Of a stretch of 64,000 nt of DNA, positions 1-12,274 are shown piece by piece. The position numbers and the translations under genes are program-made. The stretch covers positions 34,722,001 through 34,786,000 of the forward strand of contig OX485806.1 in assembly GCA_950295325.1 (NCBI GenBank), read 5' to 3'. Numbering within the stretch: position 1 is the stretch's first letter; each line of letters starts with the position of its first letter. Source of the stretch: Polytrichum commune. Its lineage: Eukaryota > Streptophyta > Polytrichopsida > Polytrichales > Polytrichaceae. A model generated the notes under the pieces. The model ran no database searches. It was not told the origin of the DNA and saw nothing but the letters and a program-made list of their open reading frames with translations.

Positions 1-13
1 CCACTGATGTGGC

Positions 14-40
14 CTAGGGTTTAGGGTTTAGGGTTTAGGG
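14..40 (+). repeat. Interstitial telomere-type repeat
   Basis: Three to four head-to-tail copies of TTTAGGG, the common plant telomere unit. The flanks are ordinary AT-rich DNA, so this is an interstitial tract rather than a chromosome end. Confidence 0.75.
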
Positions 41-2872
41 TGATTATTAAATAATAATAAAAATCTTTCTTGATAAAGCTTATGAACTATCTACTTATTT
101 ATGTAAAATTTATTGATCAAATAATAGTAAATCATGATAAAAACCAAGATCAAAGCGACAAAGTCCTTAAGTCCTTTGTCCCAAAAGTAGTACCCCAACC
201 ATGAATGGCCCCATATGCTTCAAAATATATTCATTTCCTATATATAATTACATTTTTGGATTCCTTGTTAGAAGGGCTACAAGGGTTTCCTACATTAAAA
301 CAAATTGTATCACTCAATATTGGACTAAAACGCATTATAAGTGATTATAATCAAGACCATATAATACGGGAGTTGCATACCCGGGATCATTTCAAGTTGT
401 TAGGATGCAAAACTTATAGGAGGTCAAAGTGAAAAAAATCTTTCTCCTTGAGATGATCACAGAAGTCCTCCCAAATGTTTTGCAAATCACTATTGAACGT
501 AGAATGGTTAATTATACACTTTGTGCACATACCCTCTAATGTCCTCATAATGCAACAATTTGTTTGGTGTTCATTCAGGTTAACAACACTAATTTCGAAC
601 TAGAGGTTTGATGTGAATTGAAAATGAATGTGGGCTCTAGAGAATTACTTTGACCCACACTAATAGATTTTTTAGTGTACCTTTAAAATCTCGATAATAA
701 GTTAGACAACCCTTATTCGGTTTCTTTTTATTTTTATTTTTATTAAAACACTTTTATTTGAGTGGTATGTGGTTTTGTGATACAACCTTTGGATGAGAGC
801 CAAGGTTCCTCACAATTCTATGACCATGGCCCTTGGCTCGTGTGTGAAGTGGCCCTAAGAAAGAACGCACTTCCCATTGAACACGGGCGGTTGTTGCAAC
901 ACAATCCCAATTACACACGTTGAGTCCAATCTACAATTTTCATAGATTCGACTCAACACATGTAAATAGGGTCATGTTCTAAGACCTCCCATGTCAAATA
1001 GGAAGTGTTGTCTAGGCCCACAATCCTAGTAGTGTATGTCTAGATAGGAGCTACACTACACTAAGTAATAGTCCTATTATTGTGGGGGCACAATATTTTT
1101 CCAGAGCGCGCACTAATTTTGATAATTAAAATTAATGCAGGCCACAATGATTTTTACTCCAAGCTAAATTTCTAGTTGGAAAACTAACGTGGGGCACATT
1201 GATTGTTTTCCTAGAAAATTAATGTGAGTAATTTTTATTTTTGTGTGCTACATTTGATGTAAGGTGACTAATTATTTAATCTAAGGTATCGGTTGTAAGT
1301 CTCAATGAAACATGAGGGGAAGACCCAGGGCTTGGAGTCACATTCTTTCCGCCATGACTAGAGAGTTAGAGTAGCCCACGTTAATTGTTTCCACCCACGT
1401 GATGTGACTCACACCAACCACATCACAAAGGTGTGAGTCATTACTGCCCATGTGGTTAGGCCCTTAGTATAGCTTTCATATTCATTTTGCCAACTAGTGG
1501 GTCCGAATCCCTTTCCACTTCAAGTTTGCGTACATGGTTGGTGAGATGGGCTTTTCACAAACAATTTTGATTTGCTGAATTTTCTTACTAGCTTGCGTAA
1601 ATTTTTAGAGGTAGCACATAGGGCCACTTCATCCTGAATTTCAAGCCGTACTTTGTTCAAGCAATGTGATTGGTGGAGAGCTAAGTCCCTGGGTTGTTTT
1701 TGGTTTTACACTAGGTTCTGATTCTAAGTCTTAATATTGTACATGGCAACAAATTATTGGGACTTACTCTTGGAGTTTAGTTGGCCATAAGGGATGCCCA
1801 ACTCCAAGGGCCAATCCCAATTCATGTCTCAATACACATTTTCATTGAAACACTTAGCTCTTAATGACAAAATGTCCCAAAATGAGGCTTTCAACTTGAA
1901 ATGGATAACTCTTTCTCAAAAAAAAAATGTAATGTCTATTAGGTAATTTTTTCACATGTAGCCATTGAACTTGATTATCATTTCAAAAGCTCGACTCACA
2001 AAAATAAAAATGAAAATCAATGATATCCTCATAAATGCCTCATGAAGTGTTCACATTTAGCAACATATTTTGACAAATCTATCACACGAAGAACATATTC
2101 AATGCAACATCCCACCACCCTATGATATTTACGATTCCAATCATTCATACCAAGTTTGTCATCAAAACAATGAGAACTGTGTTTATATTGACTTTTTGAA
2201 GTAATAACTTCTAAATACACTATGTGATGGTACAAAAACAATAGAAAAAGAAGAAGATTGAAACCATTTATGGATGTGATCTTTTGTGACAACTATCGTA
2301 AGAGCCTTGAAATATTATACTTTTATAACATATCTTAGAATGTGCAATACCCCTTAACCTTCACACGTTTTTGAAAAAATGCATCTAAACTACAAACCCA
2401 AAAGCAATTGGTTTACAAGTCCACTTATTCTCGAGAATTGTCTTGTTCTCCAATCTATGACAATCAAACCAACATATCAAATTGACACCTTTTCAATGAA
2501 TAACCAACTCCAACAAAGATAAAATGTTGATAATGATTTGTTTCATCCATGAAGAGGGCAAGGACAAAAAGAATGACCATGACTAAGAATCTTCGAAAGA
2601 AGTGAATTACAACAATTCAAGTGGTTAAATGAATACGGTGAGGCTTGGAACTTTACAAAATGCATGGGTCTTGGGACTTGCATTTGGCCCTTTGCCCTTT
2701 ACACTATCAGGACACCCCAAGTCCCATAAAAATGCAATTTTTATGTTTTCATGTTTTTGTTCACTTCTAGGGCCCATGAAGTTGGGAGTTTCACCTCAAA
2801 GTGAGACTTTGCAAAGTGAACTTGGGATGTGGTGTAAAGTGACCCTTAGAGCAAGGCCATTCAACATGGATC
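41..2872. other. Intergenic, no gene seen
   Basis: AT-rich DNA with only short chance reading frames. The block ending near 855 (GTGTGAAGTGGCCC followed by TAA) looks like the right end of a GGGCC-type MITE, because its inverted counterpart (TAA then GGGCCACTTTACACACGAGCC) occurs at 32158-32181. I found no left end here, so this copy is probably truncated. Confidence 0.5.
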
Positions 2873-2875
2873 TTA

Positions 2876-3438
2876 GGGCGGCTTTATATTAGGGGCCATT
2901 TGGAGTAGAGGCCACTTGGACTTGAAGTGGCCCTTACTTTACTCTAACTTTAGCTCTACTTTACAAAGTGGCCCGTTGAGTGGCCCTTGCAATATAAAGT
3001 CCATAGGACCACTTGTAGGGTCCAAATTGGAAATTCCGCTTTAAAGTGGGCCTTCCAAATGGCCCTAGGGACTTTATATTGTAAGGCCCAATCCATGGCC
3101 CACTTTGTCTTAAATGAATTATGCCCTTTCTTGAACTAAAGTCATAAAGTCATAAAGTCATAAATGACTATATGACGGAAGTTGGGTGAAGTGGCCCGTA
3201 GATGCGAAGTGGGTCTCCATAAACCCTCGACCCATTTTTTTGCCGGCGGGCCACTTTTTTCCCTCCAAAACGCCGCCATGTCACCCGCCACGCAAGCTTT
3301 AGGAGAAGTGGGCCGACTCTCAATATAAAGCCCTCAGGGCCATATTAGGGGCCATTTGGGCAATCTAAGCACTCTCATTGGTTGATGCCTAGGGTTTGGA
3401 AACGGCCCCTAGAAATGGCCCCTAATATAAAGCGGCCC
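2876..3438. mobile_element. PIF/Harbinger-like MITE, TTA target duplication
   Basis: The ends are inverted repeats of about 25 bp: GGGCGGCTTTATATTAGGGG at the left and its complement (one mismatch) at the right. They are flanked by TTA at 2873-2875 and 3439-3441, the 3-bp T(T/A)A duplication typical of PIF/Harbinger elements. The interior has no coding capacity. It contains further copies of the same terminal words (for example around 3340), which suggests nested or rearranged relatives. Confidence 0.65.
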
Positions 3439-3441
3439 TTA

Positions 3442-6400
3442 GGGACACTTTCTACACGGCTTAGGGGCGGCCTGAGCACCGGCCCAATTCATGTGCAATT
3501 AAGCCCTCAATCCGGTCCAAATATCAACTTTTGTGAACTCAATCTTCTCACATGTAAAGTGATGAGGCCCGATTTTAGGTCCCGATGTTCTTGAGGGGAA
3601 AGTGTAGTGAAGAAAATTAATCTTTTATGGACGGACAGTAGAGATGTTCATTATCCAATGGATGAGCCCAATCCAACCCATGTTGAGAGTTCGGGCTGAG
3701 GAAAAGCTTGTCTTGATTTCTTCAAGCCGGCCTGATGGTTTGGCGCCAGAATTGTGCCACCTAGGACACCACATGGGATGAGTGAGTGTTCGGGCCCTAG
3801 TATAAAGCCCTTGGACCGGATTTGATGAAACCAAGCGATCTTATTGACCCAAATTATGAGAGTTCGGACTAGCCCTCAATCTAGCCCCAAGTATAAAGTG
3901 GCCCTTAGCATCTACAAAATTAAATGCAGAAATGACAAATTATCGCACATACTAAGGCAGCTACACCTATGAGTGAATCCCCCCCCCCCCCACGTGGCAC
4001 GGGCGCAATGGGAATTGACCACAAAATGAGGAGGAAGAATGCGTCTTGATGAGGTTAGTATTCGAAGTTCTCGCATTCAACCACTAGAAGTGAACACTTA
4101 GAAGTAAGTTCACAACCTTGAATCTCTAAATCTTGCAAGAAATGGTGTGGGAACGTTAGAACATTTGACAACATCGCTTGACTAACTACCCTAAACAAGG
4201 AATTGAATTCTAGATTTGGCAAAAAAACCCTAGATTAGAATAGGGTGAGATGACATTTAGATTTCTAGATATGCAAAGGAACATGTGTCGTTTCTTTGCT
4301 TCGGCAGTTGATCACCATAAAAAACCGCACATTAGAACGGATCACAAATCTCTTGAATAAATGTCATAGCCAATAGAGTTAGCTGAAAATTTCCTCAAAG
4401 AGGGGCAAAACCGTACGTGGGCTTGATCCTTCTTTGAGAAAACTTTTATTAAGAGTTTGCTAGCTCATCATGTATCGGAGTCTATTTTGAAAGTTGGATG
4501 GATTTTTTTGGGACTTTTTGTTTTTCTCTCTCAAACTTTGAGATAATTTCAGGATAAAAAATAAGGTGTGTGTACAAAACATGTTATCCTAAATCCCAGA
4601 TCAAACCTATGCAAGGCTAGTTTGGTCCACCCATCCTCGTAGGACAAGCTAGAAAGCTAGTTTTAAATAACCCAACACCACTTTTTGTGTATGGTAATTT
4701 AAAAATTGAATAACATGGCACCACTTTTGTGTATGGTAATTTAAGTTTTAAGAAAACTTGAGTGATTTTATGTTGAATCTCATACACTCAGAGCTTGAGA
4801 CTATATCCATGGTTCCATCTGCTTTACTTTACGAATAACTCTAACGAATCTACAAACCTTCACATGTAACTTGTAAGGACATTTCCAAAGTGTCTACTTG
4901 TTCGATATCATGTTCCACGGCTCCACGCCATTCTCCCTACCAATCTGAAATCTATCAACATCTTTCTAAATAAATAAATAACCAATGTCGGGCTATCCAA
5001 CGTGAATTTGAGCCCATTGGCCCTACCTTGCTCTTGGTGCAGGGTGGGGCTTACAACCTACCTTGCAGTGGGTGGGCTTTTGGCTTCCTACTTACTTATC
5101 TAGTTTTTCCCATCAAGTAGAGAGAAGATTTCATAATGGGAATTGAACCACCAACCACTCCATTTGAAAATGTGCACCTCTCCACTATCACTCAATAGTT
5201 TAGGGTCATCTCGGACCAACATCTTTGTAAATAATATGGTGTCGGTTGCTTAAAACTAGAGGGAGAGCCAAAGAAGAAGAAGAAACAAACAATTGATAGC
5301 AAACACACTAGGTTGCAAAGGGGAAAGTTGCACATTCTTGCGTCAAGATGGATTGACACACTAACAACAAGGATAGGAAGCAAACCTAATAGTATTTGTC
5401 ATTCCTTGCCAAATAAATATGGGCATTATAGATTGAACACAATGTTGCAAACACTGTCACTTACCAAGTCATTATTCATCCAATATTTTAATCATCCATG
5501 ACAACATTTTAATTACATACGTATGAGGATACAGAATGTATCAAACTTTATTTCAATAATCGGGCAATGGATGAACTAAAAGTCAGTTGGGATGACAATT
5601 TTTGTAAACTTCTTCATAAGAATTGTCGTTAGAAAAGTTACCACAATGACATAAAATATCATATAACATTCAATAAAACATTTAGTGCGGTGAGCATCAT
5701 CCAACAACTTGGGATTCGGGCGTCTACGTAAACTCATCCATTGTGGATGAAGAGGCTCCAGTAAAAGAAAAATCTCCTACACGATTGAGGGCCGATTCAT
5801 TCCAATTCAACACCACTAGACTAGTGCAAGGTGTCTAAGTCTATTTCAAGAATTAAATTTGTCTTAAAATGATCATTTACATGTTATAATAGAATTCACT
5901 ATGTTTTCACCTTCACAATCGATTAGTACCATTAGTCGTTCTCATAGGTTCACGGGTTTGGCAAGGGGTCGTTGTTTTCCTTTTTTCCTTTTTGTCGTGC
6001 AATTTCATAGTCAAAGACCAAGGGACAAATCCCAAGTCTCAGTCCCAGCAGCTCCGTGCTGTGCCCGATATTTTAACTCTTGAAGCTCTTAGGGGCTCAA
6101 TTAACGACCTATGAAGTACGTGGGTGTTATTCGGTCATTCTTTCACGTTCTCCAACTTCTACCAATCGGATTTAACTTACGCGGCGAAACTTGTGATGCA
6201 TTGGCAAATTTGTGATGAAGCATCAACAAAAATTAGATTAAAATTTTGACTTTCTTTGATATAGTTATGATTATCAAAGTGTAAGTATGTTGGTTCTTTA
6301 TATGAATACTTGGTTCCCTCCGATTGTGTTAACTATCGAGTCTAGTATGGGAGATAAATTTTGAACATGTAGTTGAGTTTCTTTTCAACACATGTCTTGA

Positions 6401-7756
6401 TGGGTATGTTCTTTGAACTAACATGATCAAACACAGTCAAATATAGGTATCCGATTAAGATAAGTAACCAAATAATCTCTCTCTCTCTCTCTCTCTCTCT
6501 CGCCGTAAATGAATCGTACAAATAATAAATCGTACTAACTAATCGTACTAACTACTTTAGGGTTAGGTAAGTCTTACCTAACAAATATCCACCGAAGATC
6601 TAATACCATGAAATCTATGAACAAGGATAGTTACCTAATCGTATATTAAGTGAAAGGAAGCATGCGAACCTCCTTTCAAAGGTTAAGCCGCATGAGTAGT
6701 TTTCCCTGAGTAACTTATGGGATTAGTGTAATAGTGTGCAGGTGTAGGCTACTTGCCTTCTTCTTTACTCACGCAAAATGGCTAAGGAACATGTAGAATA
6801 CTCAATAGCATTTTGAGTATGTAAAGATACAAAATGTAAGCGTATGCCTTATTTGATTGTGTGACATAGATAATAATTGGGTTTTGTTGTTATTCACCTT
6901 GTGTACGTTACTAACCATCTCTTTGGATTTGGTTGGTGGCATGGGCACATGTGAGGCAGACCCTTCACAACTTTGACGGCAAGTTTAGGTTTTGTATTTC
7001 ATCTTCTTCAAAAATAATATGGGTATAATGCTTAGGTATTCTATAATGATGAAGAATACATAACATGAGTTCGCTTGAGCATGATATATTGGAGTATATT
7101 TTAGACATAGTCCTTATACTCTTTTTGAAATTTGATTGTGTAAGCCTCGGATATGACATGTCAATATTTAATACAACCTTAGGAATTTGAATGCTCAGGG
7201 TTTCTACATAATGCATTACAACCAACTATCAACATGTATTCTTACAATTTGTTTGGTCATAGTGGAATTCAAGGTGTCCTAGAGCAGGAGAAAAATAATA
7301 CATCATGATTTTAATGGTTGACATGGCAACTCCCTTTTTAAATGCAATTTTTTCTTTTTCTTTTTTGGAGGTCAATGGGTTGCTTGCAAAATCCCCATTT
7401 CAATGCCAAATTTCCTTTGCATCATATCAACCTGCCCACTTCAACATGTATCATTATCAACTCTTTGAAAAATTGATGTTGGAGTGTTTTTTTTAGGTGG
7501 TCTCCTTGTATTGCATTTTAGAATTAGACATGATGTTTCATCCATTTTTATCATATGGTAATAGTTCATGATGCCTTGTATATGTAATAAAGGCTTATTT
7601 ATTTCAACACAATATTCATTAAAATGAGAGTTTTCCAGTGAATTGAGAGTACATAAAGAAAACTATTAATCTAAGAATGAAATGAAAACCACTGGAAAGT
7701 TGTAGAGTACAAGTAAAAAAAATAACATTTGATTTTTTGCCGTAAATTCCGCCGTA
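3442..7756. other. Intergenic, no gene seen
   Basis: No reading frame here looks like a conserved protein. A C homopolymer lies near 3980 and another MITE-like end (ATAAAGTGGCCCTTA) near 3895. A (TC)n microsatellite spans about 6477-6500. The segment 6110-6480 is a diverged copy of a dispersed family also seen at 19677-20000, 24455-24800 and, inverted, 29570-29945. Confidence 0.5.
6110..6480 (+). repeat. Dispersed ~350-bp repeat, copy 1
   Basis: It shares word order with the copies at 19677-20000, 24455-24800 and inverted 29570-29945. These include GTTCTCCAACTTCTA, a block around ACTTGTG...GCAAATCTACGATGAA, and an end with CCGATTAAGA(A)AAGTAACCAA. No coding capacity is visible and I found no clean terminal repeats. 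It could be a SINE, a MITE or a solo terminal repeat of an unknown family. Confidence 0.5.
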
Positions 7757-8194
7757 GTTTCCGTTAAAATGAGAGTATGTTAAGCTGGAAAATAGACTCA
7801 TTTAGGTCGACTCAACCTAAATTGACAACATATTGTCCTCATTTAGGTCGACTCGACCTAAATTGACTAACATATTGTCCTCATTTAGGTCGACTCAACC
7901 TAAATTGACAACATAGTGTCCTCATTTAGGTCGACTCAACCTAAATTGACAACATAATGTCCTCATTTAGGTCGACTCAACCTAAATTGACAACATAATG
8001 TCCTCATTTAGGTCGACTCAACCTAAATTGACAACATAATGTCCTCATTTAGGTCGACTCAACCTAAATTGACAAAATATTGTCCTTGTTTAGGTCGACT
8101 CAACCTAAATTGACAACATAATGTCCTCATTTAGGTCGACTCAACCTAAATGAGTTGATTTCCCAGCTTAACATACTCTCATTTTAATGGAAAC
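7757..8194. mobile_element. Foldback MITE with internal 41-bp tandem repeats
   Basis: The inverted ends are about 32 bp with one mismatch, beginning GTTTCC(G/A)TTAAAATGAGAG at both termini. Flanking TA dinucleotides at 7755-7756 and 8195-8196 fit a Tc1/mariner or Stowaway-like duplication. The interior is nine head-to-tail copies of a 41-bp unit starting near 7801. Each contains the imperfect palindrome TTTAGGTCGACTCAACCTAA. There is no open frame of interest. Confidence 0.7.
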
Positions 8195-11100
8195 TACACG
8201 TCTGAAGTATAATCTAGTATTTATCAACCTAACATGACTTTTAGGTGTCCAAATGGCCAATATTATTTTGAGAGGATCCCACTCTCTCAAAATATTGAAT
8301 ATCGTGTTTTTCATGCTTTTATATTTTGTGTATGTAGTGAAAGCATTTATCACATAAATCGAAAAGCTTAGTATAAATACAAGAGTCAAATTTTTAGCCT
8401 ATTGTTAGTATATATACATGTGTTGTTCTCTATAAAATTATTGTATATAGGGGCCTTTATTTCATGATGGGGGGATTGCAATGGCATGAGGGATCCTCAG
8501 ACATGCGGAGTGATGGGCTTAGAATCTAGATCAATGACAAGGAAGAAAGCATTTAAGGACTAGACATGTCCAAAGACCCGGCTTGGGGACGGCGGGTGCC
8601 TTTGGAATTGAAACAAGGGCAGGAGAAGTGACAAATGAGTTGACATGAAAATTTATTTCCGGGGGGGAGGGGGGGGGGGGGTTGCACCACCAACACCAAT
8701 GGTCTTGTTTTCTTGGGATGCAAACTACATGTGAGAATCAAAGTTGCAGTCCATGGTGGAAGGGGGGGGGGGGGGATGCCCATCTAGCAATCGGGGCTAG
8801 GAATCTTGGGTTTCAAATTGAGGGGACGCCATGGCTTCAACTCGTATGTGGATGCCTAGGGATATGCCCACATAACAAATATTTTTCTTAGCATCCCCAT
8901 GAAAAGAAAACATGCATAATTGCTTCCGTTGCTAACACCAAAAAATTGCATAATTTCTTAGTAATTATGCAAAGCACTAGAATGGCATATACATTTTGAA
9001 TATTGCTACACATCACCTTAAAAACATGTGAGACAACAAAGACACATTTGAAACAAAGAAGAGTAGTACACACAATTCATGTGGAGTGTAGGTGTGTTAT
9101 GGAATGGGATAGAACAAATGGATTCAAAGTCAAAAAAAACATAATTGTATTTGAGTGGGCCATACGTGAGCCTAGGTGTGGATTGAACTATGCTAAGAAG
9201 ATTGGGGACTACGAGCTCTAAGACATGAGAGTGGGAAGGTTGGGAAAACAAACAATTGTATGGGATGGGCAAATGTACTTATGTAAATAAACATGGTGCA
9301 AGGTCAACTGTAGGAGTTAGCATGAATGTGTGCAAACACTATCTAAGAAAGAGTGTAGAATGTGTGTGCTTTGACCCACACCTATATGTTTGTGTGAGTG
9401 GAGGGGGGGGGGGTGGTTTTGGTCCATATGCCCATCTAGTGTATGTTATAACATGCGGCAATGAATAACATATATACAACCCTTAAGGCACATTACAATA
9501 TAAAAATAAAGATTAATATACCCATGAATGCAATGCGATTACTTTGCTTGTGGATGGCAACCACAAAGTAAAGAATGAGGCGTTGGCATGTGTACGTTGA
9601 ACTAAAATTTAGCCATTATGGCAATGGAGCATTGACAATTACTTTAGATCATGTGCATTCATGGAATTATAATGGTTAGTGCTTACATAGAGTTCTAAAG
9701 TTAACTATGTAGAGTACTTAGTAAACACACTTGGAGTTCATTGTTTCTCCAAATTTATGAGCAAATGTCATATCTAAGTGATGATGCACTTGGATTACAA
9801 CATTATTGAACAAAGAGCCCATAATGAAATGCCACACAACATGGTACAATACACCCAATACTATTAACACATAGTTGCAATTAAATGCCACCCATCATGA
9901 TATCCAAATGAAATAACTTTGCTTAATAACTACTTAGTCACTTTGGGAGCCAAGGCCACCCATTTTTATCCTATCAAGTCCATGCCATGATGCAATAATA
10001 GGGACCTTGTTAACCTGTGTGTCACTTAATCAGCAAAGGCAAACAATGTTGTTAGTGTTAATGGTGACTAGCTTAAGCAAATGATGGTGCTCAACCAAAG
10101 GTGAGGGTTGTTAGCTGGAGTGAAGCGAGGACATGAGCATGAGCAATCCCTATCACCAACTTTTTCACACCTGCCCATGATTTATTGGGATTATTTTGAG
10201 GGGCATACACACCCATATGACCAAGTTTGGGAGGCATCTATTCATAGTAAATTTTGTGATGCTCACACTACATTTATAGGTGCATGTTCAACACCCCAAG
10301 ACACATGACTTTTGAGGTTGGTGTTTTGTTGACCGTCAATATTCTAGAATAGGGTTTACTTTCTATTAAACAGTAAGAATTTTCAAAGGATGTACAAATT
10401 TGGATATGGTGTAATATTGTTTTGGTATGGGTGAGTCAATGTGCTCAAAACATTACATGTGAAAGCAACAAATAACATGCTCAAATTGTTAAATTATAGG
10501 GTTAGGGAAATTTTGATTCAGGGTTCACATGCTGCTCATCTTGAGGCCCTTCCCACACGAGAGGCACCGGAAGTTTCACAACTTCCTCCAACGTGGCACC
10601 TTGCCCAAGAAAAGTCTCCTTTTCCTCCTTTTTCTCCTTATATTGTGGGACTTCCGGGCACTAGTGCCCGGTAGTTGCGAACTACATTTATTGTGCCATG
10701 TCACTCTACTTTATTGCCAAGTAGATCCCGAAGCAAGATCCAAAGCAAAATCCGAAGCTAAAAAGTCATTGTTGCCACTCCCCATACTTCCTCTCATGTG
10801 GCAACCACTTGCTCATTTGAACCAATGCTATTCATCCAACTCATTGCCGTTCCTCCCGTGTGGTTTGGGCCTGAGGCCGATACCACATGAGTGGCAGCCT
10901 GGGAGGAGGTAAAGCCTAGGGTAAAGCCTAGGGTGGGGGGTGGCACGTCAGCCGCTGCCCCTGACCCCCACCACACTCTGCCGGGGAGTGAGGGAGCTCG
11001 GAGCAGGAGCGGGGAGTGAGGGTGCTGGAGGAGACGCCATATGGTGGTCCCGCCATCTAATGTGGCACGGCAAGTGAGCGCTGCCAGTGTATTTTCCCTG

Positions 11101-11735
11101 GTAGAGTCTCCCTGCCGCTCGGGGATGCCACCGGGGATAGCCTCTCACCTGCCTGCCCTTGGTGTGGTAAGTGGCAGGTGGGCTTGGCCAATGGGGGCAA
11201 GCAGTAAGGCCTGCCTACCCCCCATGTGGTACCCCCCTGAGTCAAAGCCCACCAAAGCCTAGGCATACCCCCAGTATAATTAGGAAGCAATCAATAAGAC
11301 AACGACACCTATTATTTGACATGGGGTAAAGTAGGATATTGGAGTATTTGATATTAAAGTAATCTCTTGGCGGGCCGGAGGAGGGCCGTTATATGAACCA
11401 TTTATGGCATGGCAAGGTCTTTACTATACCCGGGCCGGTTCTAAATTATGGGGGACCGGACATTGGTGGGGCTCAATTTATGCCGGTACCACCACCTAAG
11501 AACCCGGGATGCCTCATTTTTGGCATTGGCATGCCCCATGCCCGGTTTGGTGGGGACGCTCTTACACAATTATGGACTCAACACTTAAAACCTTCATTTT
11601 AAATTACAGAGTTATTAACACAAGGATCCAGGATGACAAGGTGAATATTTTAAGGTTGTAGGCTTTAAACTCCTAAGTGTTGCATATGAAACCCATGTAT
11701 TTACCACGAACTAGAAGTAGAAGATAGCTGCACAT
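8195..11735. other. Intergenic, repeat-derived, no gene seen
   Basis: No supported gene. Long G runs occur at about 8659-8681, 8761-8776 and 9402-9412. The part from 10.5 to 11.6 kb is more GC-rich than its surroundings and contains the perfect 18-bp palindrome CCGGGCACTAGTGCCCGG at 10654-10671, which suggests degenerate MITE debris. The open frames in it show no recognisable motifs. Confidence 0.45.
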
Positions 11736-11738
11736 TAA

Positions 11739-12274
11739 GGGCCGCTTTACACCTAGAGGCCGGGCCGCTTCGTTGTGTAAGAGGCTTGAAATCCTCACTT
11801 GTGATTGGCCAAAAGGCTGAAATCGGGCCCAACCCTTTTACACCTAGAGGCCGGGCCGAATTGGTGGTATGGATTTTTTAATCCAAAAATGCATCGTATG
11901 ACAAAGCCCGGGCCTGTTGAATTGGGTGCACCCAAAATGGAAGGCCAATTCTTGGCCTCGGGACCAATCTCACATTTCAATTAAAAAAAACTTTTAAAAC
12001 AAAAATATGATTTTTTAAAGCGACTATATCCATTGGATTATGTGGAAATATGAACGGCCCTATGCTAGATTATGCTAGATCCATTAGATTATGCTCAATT
12101 TATTGAATCGACCTAGCTTCTTGACCCTAAGGCCTTTACATATGGAAAAATTGACCCCCATTATAATCTTATTATAATGTATAGTTGAGACTGGCCTCCA
12201 ACCCAAAAAGGGTTGAAATTTCATGCAATCGGCCTCAAGGGGAATCGGCCCGGCCTCTAGGTGTGAAGCGGCCC
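11739..12274. mobile_element. PIF/Harbinger-like MITE, TAA target duplication
   Basis: The 29-bp inverted ends, GGGCCGCTTTACACCTAGAG... at the left and the complement with one mismatch at the right, are flanked by TAA at 11736-11738 and 12275-12277. A second copy of the terminal word (TTTTACACCTAGAGGCCGGG) lies just inside the left end near 11837, so the left end appears duplicated. There is no coding capacity. Confidence 0.7.

Noticed and set aside
10441-11290. Several 60-127 aa frames in the GC-rich part near 10.5-11.3 kb
   Set aside because: They overlap on both strands, lack motifs and follow local base composition. They are probably repeat debris.
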